Below are positions 32,164 through 41,318 of a stretch of DNA of 64,000 bases, piece after piece (positions within the stretch are counted from its first letter, which is position 1; each line of letters starts with the position of its first letter). The notes beneath the pieces are model-generated. The model ran no database searches. It was not told the origin of the DNA and was given only the letters and a program-made list of their open reading frames with translations. The position numbers and the translations under genes are program-made. This stretch comes from Gp1-AA122 sp036378535 (lineage in GTDB: Bacteria > Acidobacteriota > Terriglobia > Terriglobales > Acidobacteriaceae): contig DASUWH010000072.1 in NCBI GenBank assembly GCA_036378535.1, positions 124,001 through 188,000 of the forward strand. The letters run 5' to 3'.

Positions 32164-34398
32164 CTATTCTCCTCCTACCCTGAATCGCAGCCCCGCCCGG
32201 AAGTTGGCTCCCAGCGCCGGATAGCCGACTACCTCTTCGTAATGGTTATTGAGCGCATTCACCGCATTGACATATGCTGTGACTCGACTCGTGATTGCGA
32301 ACCAGCCCCCGAGATCGACACGTCCATAGCCCGCCGCGTGATCAACGCCCAGTCCCAGAAAATCGGAATCCCGCCGCCGGCCCACAAAAGTTCCGGCCAC
32401 GTCCGCGCCCCAGCGCCGGCTCGCATAGCTGATCACGAAATTGCCCGCGTGCTTCGGCCGCCTGAGCAATGGCTGACCGGCAACACTGCAGAAGAGCGGG
32501 GATGTGCAAAGCGGCGCTTCGAGCACTTCGCTCGACGTGTAGAAGTAGCTGGTCGTCAGGCGCACGCGGTTGGAGAGTCTGCCGTCGAATTCCACCTCCG
32601 CCCCATGCGCCAGGCTGCGATTGATATTGATGAAGGTCCCCACAAAGGTCACGGGATCGGTCTTAAGGTCGATCTGATCGCGAAACGAATTCCGGAAATA
32701 GAGTGCTGACAGCGAATACCGGTTTGCGAAGAAACTCTGCTCTATGCCCCCCTCTAAGGAACGATTCTCCTCCGGCTTCAGATTCGGATTCGGATTGGCT
32801 GGGAAAATACCGGTGATGCCGAAAGATTCCTCAAATTTCGGTTCCTTGATGCCGGTAGCGTAACTGCCGCGCAGCCGAGTTCCGGAAAACCAGTCTCCAC
32901 CGCGCAACAGGTCGAAGCTGCCCGCGATTCGTGGAACCACGCGATTCCCGAAACTGTCGTTGTGAACAAAGCGTGCGCCGCCCACGACGGATATGCGCCC
33001 CCGCGTGACACGCTGTTGCGCGAAGACGGCATGATTAAGGCGCAATCCGTGCGTGAGCAGCGACGTGATGATGGGATTGCCGCTGGCATCCAGCGCCAGC
33101 AGGAAGGCAGAATCGAAGGTCCCATTTTCGTCCTCGAATTCATAGCCGACAGTCGTCTGCGCCCAGGACACCGGAGTGTAGTCGCCCTGGTAATTGAAGC
33201 CTGCCCGGTTGATGTTGGCAGTGTCCCTGAAATAACAATCGAAGAAGTTGAAACTATTCGGATCGCAGCCGCGATCCGCAACCGTGTCGGTGTTCAGCCT
33301 GGTCTCATGAAACTCATAACCCGTGAGCCGGTGCTGCCAGTGGGTTTGTTTGGAGATCAACAACTCGGCGCTTCCCAGCAGCGTGTTCTGATGGGCGTGG
33401 GCATCCTTGTCGGGTGCGAGGAGCGGGACCCCATTAAAGTTCCATTCCCCCGAAACCCCCGAACTGCTGTCGAAGTGACGCGCTCGCACGCGCAACGAAA
33501 CGCCATCCGAAATTGCGGCGCCCAGATTTGCGCCCTGCAGCGTGTTCGAATAGTAGTTGTTCACTCCTTCGCCGTTGCTGTTGAACTGATCGCCGAAGAG
33601 GTTGTAGTCGAAGCGCCCGCGTGCTCCACTGAGGGAACCGTATCCGTGCGCGGTCGAGAAGTTTCCGCCGTCCGCGCCGATTTGTAGTTCGGGAAGGGAA
33701 GTGCTGCCGGTTCGTGTCCAGAACTGGGCCACGCTGGTCATCGCATCCGATCCGTAGAGCGTGCTTTGCGTTCCGCGCAGAAATTCCACCCGGTCAGCTT
33801 CGTGCAGCGGTATGACACCGGGATTAAGAGTCCCGCCCGGTTCATCGATGGGCACTCCATCGACGATCATCTTGTTGTAGGTGGAATCGCCGCCGCGCAC
33901 GAAGAGAGACGCAATTCCGCCTCGCTGACCGGCCGTCGCCACGATGGCACCCGGCAGGAAGCGCAACAGGTCGGATACCGCGAACGGCTGCATCAGCACG
34001 ATCTGCTCTTGATCCACGGCGGAAACGCTTGCCCCGCTATCCTGCTCGGGGAGCGGAGTACGCGTAGCCGTGACCACCACCGTCTGGTTGGACGTGGCCA
34101 GGCGCAAGGTGACCGTCACTGCGCTCCGCGAACCGGTAACCGAGAGTTGTTGGGGTGCGAAACCGGGCGCCAGCACTTTCAACTGATATTCACCGTTCGC
34201 CGGGAGGCTCAGCACCGAAGTCCCGTCAGCGGACGTGTTCTGTATGGCGAGAGGAGTGGAGTTTCCGGGACGCAACAGGATAAGTTCCGCGCCAGAAATG
34301 GCTGCGGCTTCCGGATCAACTACCTTGACTCTGATTTCGTCAGCGAACGCAACCGAGAGCAATAAAACGAGAGAAAGAACCAGGCGAACAGCGTACAT
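32164..34398 (-). CDS. btuB: TonB-dependent receptor under B12 riboswitch control (probable BtuB)
   Basis: The 744-residue outer-membrane protein starts MYAVRLVLSLVLLLSVAFAD, a signal peptide, behind an AAGGAGG. An N-terminal carboxypeptidase-regulatory-like beta domain (about residues 20-100) precedes the TonB box-like TVVVTATRTP. The plug domain follows (DLLRFLPGAIVATAGQRGGI, FVRGGDSTYNKMIVDGVPID) and then a 22-strand-type barrel with GIEQSFFANRYSLSALYFRN near the C-terminus. A cobalamin riboswitch lies in its leader, which makes corrinoid uptake the likely role. The periplasmic and inner-membrane partners (btuF, btuC, btuD) are not in the window. An in-frame extension to 34671 runs through the riboswitch and is not coding. 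Confidence 0.9.
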   Translation of the reverse strand: MYAVRLVLSLVLLLSVAFADEIRVKVVDPEAAAISGAELILLRPGNSTPLAIQNTSADGTSVLSLPANGEYQLKVLAPGFAPQQLSVTGSRSAVTVTLRLATSNQTVVVTATRTPLPEQDSGASVSAVDQEQIVLMQPFAVSDLLRFLPGAIVATAGQRGGIASLFVRGGDSTYNKMIVDGVPIDEPGGTLNPGVIPLHEADRVEFLRGTQSTLYGSDAMTSVAQFWTRTGSTSLPELQIGADGGNFSTAHGYGSLSGARGRFDYNLFGDQFNSNGEGVNNYYSNTLQGANLGAAISDGVSLRVRARHFDSSSGVSGEWNFNGVPLLAPDKDAHAHQNTLLGSAELLISKQTHWQHRLTGYEFHETRLNTDTVADRGCDPNSFNFFDCYFRDTANINRAGFNYQGDYTPVSWAQTTVGYEFEDENGTFDSAFLLALDASGNPIITSLLTHGLRLNHAVFAQQRVTRGRISVVGGARFVHNDSFGNRVVPRIAGSFDLLRGGDWFSGTRLRGSYATGIKEPKFEESFGITGIFPANPNPNLKPEENRSLEGGIEQSFFANRYSLSALYFRNSFRDQIDLKTDPVTFVGTFININRSLAHGAEVEFDGRLSNRVRLTTSYFYTSSEVLEAPLCTSPLFCSVAGQPLLRRPKHAGNFVISYASRRWGADVAGTFVGRRRDSDFLGLGVDHAAGYGRVDLGGWFAITSRVTAYVNAVNALNNHYEEVVGYPALGANFRAGLRFRVGGE

Positions 34399-34433
34399 GC
34401 AAGCCTCCTTTTCACGCGAAAGGGGTTGTTGTG

Positions 34434-34612
34434 GCGGTTCGCGCCGGTCTCCTGGCTTGCGAGTGAGATCCATGTGGATCGAATTCGGCCTCCGCCCTTC
34501 CCGGATCAAATCCAGTGAGCGGAGGAAAATTTCCTCGCTTACAGTTGCGCGGCAGCGCGGGCTTTCCACCCGCTTCCCAGTCCTCATCGAGCGATGAAGG
34601 CGCGCGAACCAA
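34434..34612 (-). promoter_or_regulatory. Cobalamin (B12) riboswitch
   Basis: On the minus strand the leader contains the conserved core GGGAAGCGGGTGGAAAGCCC, GCGCTGCCGCGCAACTGTAA, and the downstream GCCAGGAGACCGGC box (34443-34460). The outer helix P1 is visible: GGTTCGCGCGCC near 34610 pairs with GGCGCGAACC near 34440. It lies between a good promoter and the ATG of the TonB receptor, 36 bp from the start codon, and should lower expression when adenosylcobalamin is plentiful. Confidence 0.95.
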
Positions 34613-34642
34613 TGATTGTGAAAGAACAAACGCCGAACCAGA

Positions 34643-34671
34643 ACTTTATCGGGGCCGAATACGCGTGTCAA
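34643..34671 (-). promoter_or_regulatory. Sigma-70-type promoter of the btuB leader
   Basis: On the minus strand TTGACA (34666-34671) and TAAAGT (34643-34648) are separated by exactly 17 bp. The predicted start of transcription falls about 25 bp before the first riboswitch helix. Confidence 0.75.
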
Positions 34672-34698
34672 CTACCCGGGTTCGTGGGATGGGTTGTT

Positions 34699-36738
34699 TT
34701 ATCCATGATGATCTGCGGCATTTTTGGCGTACTTGTCGTACCAGTCCAGGTATCGTTGCAGGCGATCCTGCAAATAGCTGGGCTTGATGATCTCGTGATA
34801 CTGGCCGGGATAGACGATAAGCTGTGTTGGGATGCGAAGCGATTGCAGGGATTCGTACATTTGTTCTGAGTTCAAGAGAGGAACGTTGGCGTCCTTATCG
34901 CCGCACAGGAAGAGCGTGGGAGTGACGATTTGGTTGGCGTGAAAGAAAGGATAGGAGACGCGCATCCACACGTCGGGATGCTCCCAGGGACGGCCGAGTT
35001 CGTTCTCGTAATCGCGGACGTACTGGTCGGTCCCATATCCGGCGAAGATGTCGGCGATGCTGGCGCCGCTGGTGGCTGCTTTGAAGCGCTGGTCACGGGC
35101 AATGACCTCATCGGTGAGCATGCCGCCGTAACTCCAGCCCCCGACTGCGAGCCGTGCAGGATCGGCAATTCCTTGCTGCACGGCGTAATCAACGGCAGCG
35201 AGCACGTCCTCGGAATCTCTGGCGCCCCAATCGGCATAGATCGCCTTGGCCCACTCCTCGCCGCGCCCGGCACTGCCGCGCGGGTTTGCAGCCACCACCA
35301 CATATCCGTGCGCCGCGAAAAATTGCCAATCGGGCATGAACTCATCGCTGAACTGATAGACGGGGCCGCCGTGAATGCGCAAAATCGTGGGATATTTCGT
35401 GCCGGAGCGAAAATCCGGGGGCTTCACCAGCAAGCCGTTTACCGTGGTGCCGTCTTTGCTCTTGAATTTGATCTCTTCTGTAGTAGCCAACTGTATGTTG
35501 GCGAGCAGCGCATCGTTCTGGTGAGTCAACTGCCGGGCACTGGTGTTTTCCACGGCAAAAACTTCGGCCGGAAACTGGGGAGCGCTGATGAGGGCGATGA
35601 TCCGGTCTTTTCCGCCGAAGTTATAAGCGTAGAGTTCGCGCCGGCCGCTGCAAACCTCTTCGATTGAGCCGCCTTTTGCGTTGATGCGGGCCAGGTGATC
35701 GGCGCGATCGTCCTCGATATTGAAGTAAAGATATTTGTCATCGCTCGACCAGCGGGGCTCGCTGATATTGCGATCGAGGGAGGAAGTCAGGATGGTCGGA
35801 GTGCCGCCGGCCGCAGGAATGATGGCAAGGTGGCGAACGGCGTACTCGATCAGCTTCTCCTCGCCGCCCTGGGCGTAGGCGATGAACTTGCCATCATGGC
35901 TCCAGGCGGGAGTCGCGTCCCAATCGGGAGGAGAATCTTTGCCTTTAAAAGTGGTGAGCTGCCGGGGCTGCGAGCCCGGTTTGTCGTCGATGACGTACAG
36001 ATCCCAGTTTTCATTGCGGTCGAAATCGCTGTCATGTTTAGTGACAAAGACGATTGAGTTGCTGTCTGGCGACCACGCGGGCTGGCTTTCATTGTAATTA
36101 CCCGGGGTGAGCAGGTTGCTCTTGCGCGAACTGAGGTCGAGAACGTAGAGATGGTCACGCAGGGTGCGCAGGTAACCGATCTTATCTTCTTTGAAATAAT
36201 AGCGGTCGATCACGATGGGCTTCTGCGTCTTTGGCTTCTCGCCTTCGCCCGGCTTGTCGGGATCGGCATCTGTCACGATCAGTGCTATGCGGGCGCTGTT
36301 GGGAGACCAGGTGAAATCGGAGACGTCGCCCTTGAAGTAAGTGACTCGTTCCGCTTCGCCGCCGCTGCGCGGCAGCAGCCAGACCTGGTCGCTTTCGCCT
36401 TCCACGCCGCGGCTGGACAGAAAACTCAGGTATTTGCCGTCCGGGCTCCAACGCGGATGGCTCTCGCCCTCCTTGCTGAACGTCAGTTGGCGATGCTCAG
36501 TACCTTCCCAGTTGGTGATCCAGATATGGCTGATGAGCTTGTCCTGCGTTGCATCCGCAATGCGCACGGTGTACGCGACCCATTCGCCGTCCGGCGAGAG
36601 CTGAGGATCGGCAACTTCCCGCAAGGCCGCGAAATCTTCCAGGGAAAACAGGTGTTTGCGGACGTTCTGGGCAAAACTGCAGGAGATAACAGAAACCAAC
36701 ATGATCACGCCGGCAAGAAAACGTGAGATTTGGGACAT
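34699..36738 (-). CDS. S9-family (prolyl oligopeptidase-like) exported peptidase
   Basis: The 679-residue protein has a signal peptide (FLAGVIMLVSVISCSFAQ). An N-terminal beta-propeller of WD40/PD40-like repeats follows (LSPDGEWVAYTVRIAD, WSPDGKYLSFLSSRG, WSPDSNSIVFVT, WSSDDKYLYFNIED). The C-terminal alpha/beta-hydrolase has the catalytic Ser in GGWSYGGM, Asp in LFLCGDKDANVP and His in YPGQYHEI. Such enzymes release dipeptides or cut after Pro or acyl residues in the periplasm. A GGAGG lies about ten bases before the ATG. Its stop lies about 30 bp before the btuB promoter, on the same strand. Confidence 0.92.
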   Translation of the reverse strand: MSQISRFLAGVIMLVSVISCSFAQNVRKHLFSLEDFAALREVADPQLSPDGEWVAYTVRIADATQDKLISHIWITNWEGTEHRQLTFSKEGESHPRWSPDGKYLSFLSSRGVEGESDQVWLLPRSGGEAERVTYFKGDVSDFTWSPNSARIALIVTDADPDKPGEGEKPKTQKPIVIDRYYFKEDKIGYLRTLRDHLYVLDLSSRKSNLLTPGNYNESQPAWSPDSNSIVFVTKHDSDFDRNENWDLYVIDDKPGSQPRQLTTFKGKDSPPDWDATPAWSHDGKFIAYAQGGEEKLIEYAVRHLAIIPAAGGTPTILTSSLDRNISEPRWSSDDKYLYFNIEDDRADHLARINAKGGSIEEVCSGRRELYAYNFGGKDRIIALISAPQFPAEVFAVENTSARQLTHQNDALLANIQLATTEEIKFKSKDGTTVNGLLVKPPDFRSGTKYPTILRIHGGPVYQFSDEFMPDWQFFAAHGYVVVAANPRGSAGRGEEWAKAIYADWGARDSEDVLAAVDYAVQQGIADPARLAVGGWSYGGMLTDEVIARDQRFKAATSGASIADIFAGYGTDQYVRDYENELGRPWEHPDVWMRVSYPFFHANQIVTPTLFLCGDKDANVPLLNSEQMYESLQSLRIPTQLIVYPGQYHEIIKPSYLQDRLQRYLDWYDKYAKNAADHHG

Positions 36739-36992
36739 GGGCCGTGCATCCTCCGGAGTTCCAATGTAAGAAACGGAATACTAGACGAAATGGATTCTTC
36801 TGTCAGTTGCTATCCAATTTGGAGCGGTGTGCAACCTATTGCGCAGGGCCGGGGAGGGGTGCCTGTTGCGAAGCTTGAAAGCAATGCCAAGTCTCGGCAG
36901 GTCGGGCATTTATTGCTTTAAGGGATTTGGCAGCGTGCTTGCCCTTAGGAAGGGTGCCTTAGGGCTGAGGCTTGCCCTGGAAAGATCAATCT

Positions 36993-37679
36993 ATGCTGCG
37001 GACGCTTCGATCGTGTTGCACACTCGCTCTGGCAGTGTTGGTGACGACTCCTGCTCTCGCTAATACCGCGTTGTCCTTCACATTCAGCGGGCTCGGCAAT
37101 AACGAACAGCCACTCGGTTACTACATGGGCGGCTACGGCAGCCTGGGCTCGGGTCCCGGGCCCAATGATGGGATTACTTTCTCACCGAATAGTTCGGTGA
37201 TTACTGCGGCTCATGGCAATCTGCTGACCGCAAACGGCACGATCGTGATGGACGTCGGCCCCGAGTTCGCGAATAGCTTGAAGTTTGGTTATGTGGCCGT
37301 GGCGCCGGAAGTGGTGGATGTTTGGAGCGGGTACGACGGTACCGGATATCTGCTGGCTACAATGACATTGACGCCGAACAGGTGGTGCCGGACCCTGAAT
37401 TGTGGATGGTCTCACGCCGCAGAAGGCTTCTCAGGAGCGGCTGGATCGGTCACCTTCAGCGGGGGCAACAGCCTGTTTGGCCTCGGCTCGGTCAAATTAG
37501 GTACGCCGATCTGGACCAAACCGACGGTTCCGGCAGGGGCCACGGCGATGACAAGAAACGCAGTGGTAACTCCCGAACCGCCGGCATTCGCGCTGGCGGC
37601 GACCGGCTTTGCCGGCTTGCTGCTGATTCAGTGGTTCAGAAAAAAGAAAGTCCTCTTGCATCTGCGCATTAATTGCTGA
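36993..37679 (+). CDS. PEP-CTERM-type exported protein
   Basis: The 228-residue protein has a signal peptide (SCCTLALAVLVTTPALA) and a Gly/Ser/Asn-rich beta-type body. The C-terminus reads VVTPEPPAFALAATGFAGLL, then a hydrophobic helix and the basic FRKKK. This is a PEP motif, helix and Arg/Lys tail, although the LLGTG of the other members is replaced and an extra LLHLRINC follows the basic end. A GGAAAG precedes the ATG at 36993. Two cysteines in the body (WCRTLNCGW) could form a disulfide. Its partner genes are unknown. Confidence 0.75.
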   Translation: MLRTLRSCCTLALAVLVTTPALANTALSFTFSGLGNNEQPLGYYMGGYGSLGSGPGPNDGITFSPNSSVITAAHGNLLTANGTIVMDVGPEFANSLKFGYVAVAPEVVDVWSGYDGTGYLLATMTLTPNRWCRTLNCGWSHAAEGFSGAAGSVTFSGGNSLFGLGSVKLGTPIWTKPTVPAGATAMTRNAVVTPEPPAFALAATGFAGLLLIQWFRKKKVLLHLRINC

Positions 37680-37681
37680 GC

Positions 37682-38653
37682 TTACCTTCCACACTGACCT
37701 CGCAGCTTTTGAGACAAGATTCGGCTCATGTACAGGCGGAAGAAATCCTCCTCCCTGGAATCCAGGCAAACCTCGGCGTTTGGGGCACCGGCGCTCGGCC
37801 GCGTATAACCCTTGTCATCAATCTCAAGACGCATCGGTTGGGTCGGGCATAGGTTCGGCTGCAAGGCATAGGCCACCGCAACCGGATCGTAGAGTGTCGG
37901 TGTTTGCCCGCCCCAGAGGTGATAAAGCAGCGTCAAATCATCGGTCAGTGAAGTACTTTGCCGGAAGATGATTTCCCGTTTGATTTCGTCCAGCTTGAGC
38001 TGGGTTGAGTCGAGCGGCATGACGTAGAGAGGCACACCCGATGCGAACAGGCGTCGCGCTGCTCCTATATCGGAAACGATGTTGTACTCGGGATCCGGTC
38101 CGTGGCTGGGCAAGTAACCCAAGTCGTTGTAGCCGCGATAGACCGAACCTCCCATGATGACCACGCGCTTCAGCTTGTTGAAGGTCTGCGGATCGCGCTC
38201 AATCACGTCACCAATATTCTTCAGCGGCGCGATCGCGATCAAAGTGATCTGATGCGGGTATTTGCGGATCTGATCAAGGATGAAATCGACGGCCGGGCCG
38301 TAGTGCCGGACGGGCTTCCAGAATGAGCGGGCAAAAGGCGCGTGATCCAGAACCAGCTTGCTTTCCGTCGAGGCTCCGGCGGCGATAGGGATATTGTCCA
38401 TTCCAGTTTCGCAGAGCATGCGGTCCACAACCCGAGCGCGCATTTGCGTATCTCCCCAGGCCGCTGTGACGCCGAGGATTTCGAACTCCGGGCTGGACAG
38501 GGCCAAGGCGAGCGCGAAGGCATCATCGATGTCGTCTCCGATATCGGTATCAATGATGATTTTCTGACGCGGAGTAGTGGGCAGAGTCTGCGCACCTGCG
38601 AAGCAGGCCAGGAGCAACAGGATCAGGAATGAGGTCAAGCGTCGGATCACCAT
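37682..38653 (-). CDS. Exported nucleoside hydrolase (IUNH family)
   Basis: The roughly 323-residue protein has a signal peptide (LTSFLILLLLACFAGAQ) and the hallmark calcium-binding DTDIGDDIDDAFAL near residue 35. The middle region contains ITLIAIAPLKNIGDVIERDP and VVIMGGSVYRGYND, and the C-terminal half has LYDPVAVAYAL, where the family's second Asp cluster lies. The family cleaves the N-glycosidic bond of ribonucleosides; export suggests scavenging of external nucleosides or related glycosides. ATG at 38653 with GAGG upstream is preferred over a TTG at 38671. It ends two bases from the converging PEP-CTERM gene. Confidence 0.9.
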   Translation of the reverse strand: MVIRRLTSFLILLLLACFAGAQTLPTTPRQKIIIDTDIGDDIDDAFALALALSSPEFEILGVTAAWGDTQMRARVVDRMLCETGMDNIPIAAGASTESKLVLDHAPFARSFWKPVRHYGPAVDFILDQIRKYPHQITLIAIAPLKNIGDVIERDPQTFNKLKRVVIMGGSVYRGYNDLGYLPSHGPDPEYNIVSDIGAARRLFASGVPLYVMPLDSTQLKLDEIKREIIFRQSTSLTDDLTLLYHLWGGQTPTLYDPVAVAYALQPNLCPTQPMRLEIDDKGYTRPSAGAPNAEVCLDSREEDFFRLYMSRILSQKLRGQCGR

Positions 38654-38918
38654 GGTGGTTCGTCCTCGCAACTTAAAAACATCCTAGACCATCGATACCG
38701 TAGGATGTAGGCTTCCCATTTCCCGGCACGCTAGTGACTTCCATGCGGGCACAGGAGTAGTCTGGGGAGCCGCAGTGCAACGGTCCTGATCCATGCCAAC
38801 CGGGCAAGAGTTCATGCGAACGGCACGCTGCTTACTCCCATCCGGGAGCTTTCTGAACTTGCCTGCCGCGAATTTTTCTTCAGCAATATTTCACGCGGAA
38901 ACCGATTACAGGAGAAAC

Positions 38919-39572
38919 ATGCGAACCATCTGGCTTTTTATATCGTTTTTGTTATTGCTTTCTCCCTTGGCCGCCCAAACCAGTGATTGGCAACAACTCT
39001 TCAACGGGAAAGATCTGACCGGATGGAAGCACGTGGGACCGGGCGGCGATACGGTCGAGGATGGCCTGATTCGAACCCACGGCGGCATGGGCCTGCTCTA
39101 CTGGACGGGCGGCAAACTGGGCGATTGCGTCGTCCGCGTCGTCTATAAGATGCGGGACACGAACGATAACTCGGGAGTTTTTATCCGCATTCCTATCGAA
39201 CCCCGTGAGGAATGGATGCCGGTCCACTATGGGTATGAAGTGCAGATTGACAATCATCCGGAGACCTCGGGCGAGGACGAATATCACATCACCGGCACGC
39301 TGTATTCCTTAACCAAGCCGCTCGCTAAACCGGGCAAACCCGGGCCGGAGTGGAACACCATGGAAATCACGCTGGACGGGCCGCATACCCTGGTGGTTTT
39401 GAATGGTGTGAAAGTGACGGACTATACGGAAGGCGATCCGGTCCCGGAGCGCAAGTTCGACTTTGAACCGCAGCGCGGACCGCGGCCTTTGGAAGGTTAC
39501 ATCGGGCTGCAGAACCACAGCGACAACGACATCGTCTTCTTCAAAGAAGTGGCCGTGAAGAAACTGCATTAA
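38919..39572 (+). CDS. DUF1080 / 3-keto-disaccharide hydrolase domain protein, exported
   Basis: The 217-residue protein has a signal peptide (TIWLFISFLLLLSPLAAQ) and one concanavalin-like DUF1080 domain. Segments include WQQLFNGKDLTGWKHVG, DNSGVFIRIP, YEVQIDNHP, WNTMEITLDG, VVLNGVKVTDY and the ending PLEGYIGLQNHSDNDIVFF. AGGAG lies six bases upstream of the ATG. DUF1080 proteins are now known to include 3-keto-glycoside hydrolases that work with Gfo/Idh/MocA glycoside 3-dehydrogenases. The next gene encodes just such an oxidoreductase, 28 bp downstream, so the pair probably degrades an oligosaccharide by a 3-keto route in the periplasm. Confidence 0.9.
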   Translation: MRTIWLFISFLLLLSPLAAQTSDWQQLFNGKDLTGWKHVGPGGDTVEDGLIRTHGGMGLLYWTGGKLGDCVVRVVYKMRDTNDNSGVFIRIPIEPREEWMPVHYGYEVQIDNHPETSGEDEYHITGTLYSLTKPLAKPGKPGPEWNTMEITLDGPHTLVVLNGVKVTDYTEGDPVPERKFDFEPQRGPRPLEGYIGLQNHSDNDIVFFKEVAVKKLH

Positions 39573-39600
39573 TACTTCTGACAAGGAACAGGAGAGAGTC

Positions 39601-40956
39601 ATGAAAAATACATTTTCGCGTCGTGAATTTTTAGGAATCACAACCGCGGCAGCGGGTGCGACCCTGGCAGCCAAGACGATCTTCCTGGATCCCGAGCCGC
39701 TGCTTGCACAACAAACTGTGGCGCCAAGCGACCGGCTGCGGTTTGGCATTATTGGTATCGGGATGCAGGGCTCGGGGCTGCTGGCGAATGCGATTCAACT
39801 GCCGGGAATCGAGTGTGTAGCCGCCTGCGATTTGTACGATGGCCGGCACACGCTGGCCCGCGAAATCACCAACAAGCCGGATCTGCCGGTGACTCGTCGC
39901 TATCAGGACCTGCTATCCAACAAAGATATTGACTGCATTGTAGCCGCCGTCCCCGATCACTGGCATAAGCAGGTCGTGGTCGACACGGTCAGCGCGGGCA
40001 AAGACATTTATTGCGAGAAGCCCATGTCGCACAGCCCCGCGGATGGGGTCGAGATGGTGCAGGCCGGGAAGAAGACTGGGCGCATCATCCAGATCGGGTC
40101 GCAGCGAGTCAGTTCGCAAATCTGCAAAAAGGCGAAAGAAATGGTTGCGAATGGCGATCTCGGCGACTTGATGCTGGTCGAAGGCTGGCTAGGCCGCAAC
40201 GATCCCACAGGGTGCTGGGAGTATCCTCCGCCGACCGACCTTTCGCCACAAACGCTGGATTGGGAGACCTGGCAAGGAACAGTTCCCAAGCGTGCCTTTG
40301 ATCCGCTCGTGTTCGCTCGCTGGCGTTGCTGGAAAGAATATGGAACCGGTGTGGCCGGAGATCTGCTGGTCCATCTGGTGAGCGGGATGATGTTCATCCT
40401 GGGTATCAACGAACCGCCACAGCGCGCGTTGGCGCTGGGAGGAATTCTGCACTGGAAAGATGGGCGCAACATGCCGGATGTGCATGCGACTTTGTTCCAG
40501 TATGGCCAGACTCCCGTCTACATGCGCCTGAACCTTGGCACCGAGATGCCGGAGACTTATCGTTTCCAGGGAACGCGAGGGATTCTGGAGGTGACCGAGT
40601 TTGGACTCAGCTACACGCCGCAAAGCGGTAAAGACACGGCTCCCAGCTACTACGACAACGGCTTCCCGCGCGCCATGCGCGAGGCCTACGAAAAGAAGTG
40701 GCATGAAGAAAACGATCCGAAACTGGGACAGGAGCCGATGGCGGAAGCGGTGGTCATAAAAGGGCCGGATTTCGACGACGTAAAACCACACCTGTGGGCC
40801 TTCTTCCAGGGAGTGCGCTCACGCAAGCCGGTAGTCGAAGATGTAGTGTTCGGGCACCATGCCGCCTTGGCTTGTCACATGGCCAATGAGTCGTATTTCC
40901 GCGGAGGGAAAGCGGTGGTTTGGGATGAGGCTTCTCGAACCATCAAGAACGCGTAA
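39601..40956 (+). CDS. Tat-exported Gfo/Idh/MocA family oxidoreductase
   Basis: The 451-residue protein starts with a Tat signal (SRREFLGITTAAAGATLAA). The Rossmann domain has the dinucleotide motif FGIIGIGMQGSG near residue 48 and the family signature YCEKPMSHSP near residue 138. The C-terminal alpha/beta domain begins near residue 180, with DLLVHLVSGMMFILGINEP in the substrate region. A CAGGAGAGAG precedes the ATG. Export of a folded, cofactor-loaded dehydrogenase matches the known periplasmic glycoside 3-dehydrogenases. With the DUF1080 neighbour it suggests 3-keto sugar catabolism; the exact glycoside cannot be read from sequence. Confidence 0.9.
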   Translation: MKNTFSRREFLGITTAAAGATLAAKTIFLDPEPLLAQQTVAPSDRLRFGIIGIGMQGSGLLANAIQLPGIECVAACDLYDGRHTLAREITNKPDLPVTRRYQDLLSNKDIDCIVAAVPDHWHKQVVVDTVSAGKDIYCEKPMSHSPADGVEMVQAGKKTGRIIQIGSQRVSSQICKKAKEMVANGDLGDLMLVEGWLGRNDPTGCWEYPPPTDLSPQTLDWETWQGTVPKRAFDPLVFARWRCWKEYGTGVAGDLLVHLVSGMMFILGINEPPQRALALGGILHWKDGRNMPDVHATLFQYGQTPVYMRLNLGTEMPETYRFQGTRGILEVTEFGLSYTPQSGKDTAPSYYDNGFPRAMREAYEKKWHEENDPKLGQEPMAEAVVIKGPDFDDVKPHLWAFFQGVRSRKPVVEDVVFGHHAALACHMANESYFRGGKAVVWDEASRTIKNA

Positions 40957-41088
40957 GTTGGTAATGGGGTCGGGAGGTTGTGGGCGACATCCGGAGCGCA
41001 GGGCAGAGTCTGTGAGCGGGCCCGTTCTCGACGGTGCGGTTCAAGGCTCCGACCGCGAATTAACCATTTGATTTAGAATCAAGCGCAC

Positions 41089-41164
41089 GGGCCCATAGCT
41101 CAACGGTTAGAGCAGCAGACTCATAATCTGTTGGTTCCAGGTTCAAATCCTGGTGGGCCCACCA
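41089..41164 (+). tRNA. tRNA with CAT anticodon (Met, or Ile2 read as lysidine-CAT)
   Basis: The 76-nt gene folds into a full cloverleaf: acceptor GGGCCCA/TGGGCCC, D arm GCTC/GAGC, anticodon stem GCAGA/TCTGT with loop CTCATAA, T stem CCAGG/CCTGG, and an encoded ACCA end. The anticodon is CAT. The C4-G69 and C5-G68 pairs and the overall resemblance to E. coli ileX favour tRNA-Ile2, whose C34 is changed to lysidine by TilS, over elongator tRNA-Met. Initiator tRNA is excluded because the acceptor is fully paired at position 1-72. Confidence 0.92.
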
Positions 41165-41318
41165 GCGGCAGGAATCCTCTGTTCACCTGTACCATCGGAC
41201 AAGCCCACCACCTGCACTTTCGTAATCGGGAATGGACCTGATTGAGCACCTCGCGTGCTTGCGGCAGAATCCAACTGTATGCAGCACGACGCGCATAACT
41301 TTCCCCCGAGGAGTGGTC

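Noticed and set aside
32962..34365. Long plus-strand frames opposite btuB (32962-33687 and 33766-34365)
   Set aside because: They lie antisense to the conserved TonB receptor, have no domain features and owe their length to codon bias on the other strand.
34399..34671. N-terminal extension of the TonB receptor
   Set aside because: The extra 91 codons read through the cobalamin riboswitch; a strong AAGGAGG and signal peptide mark the start at 34398.
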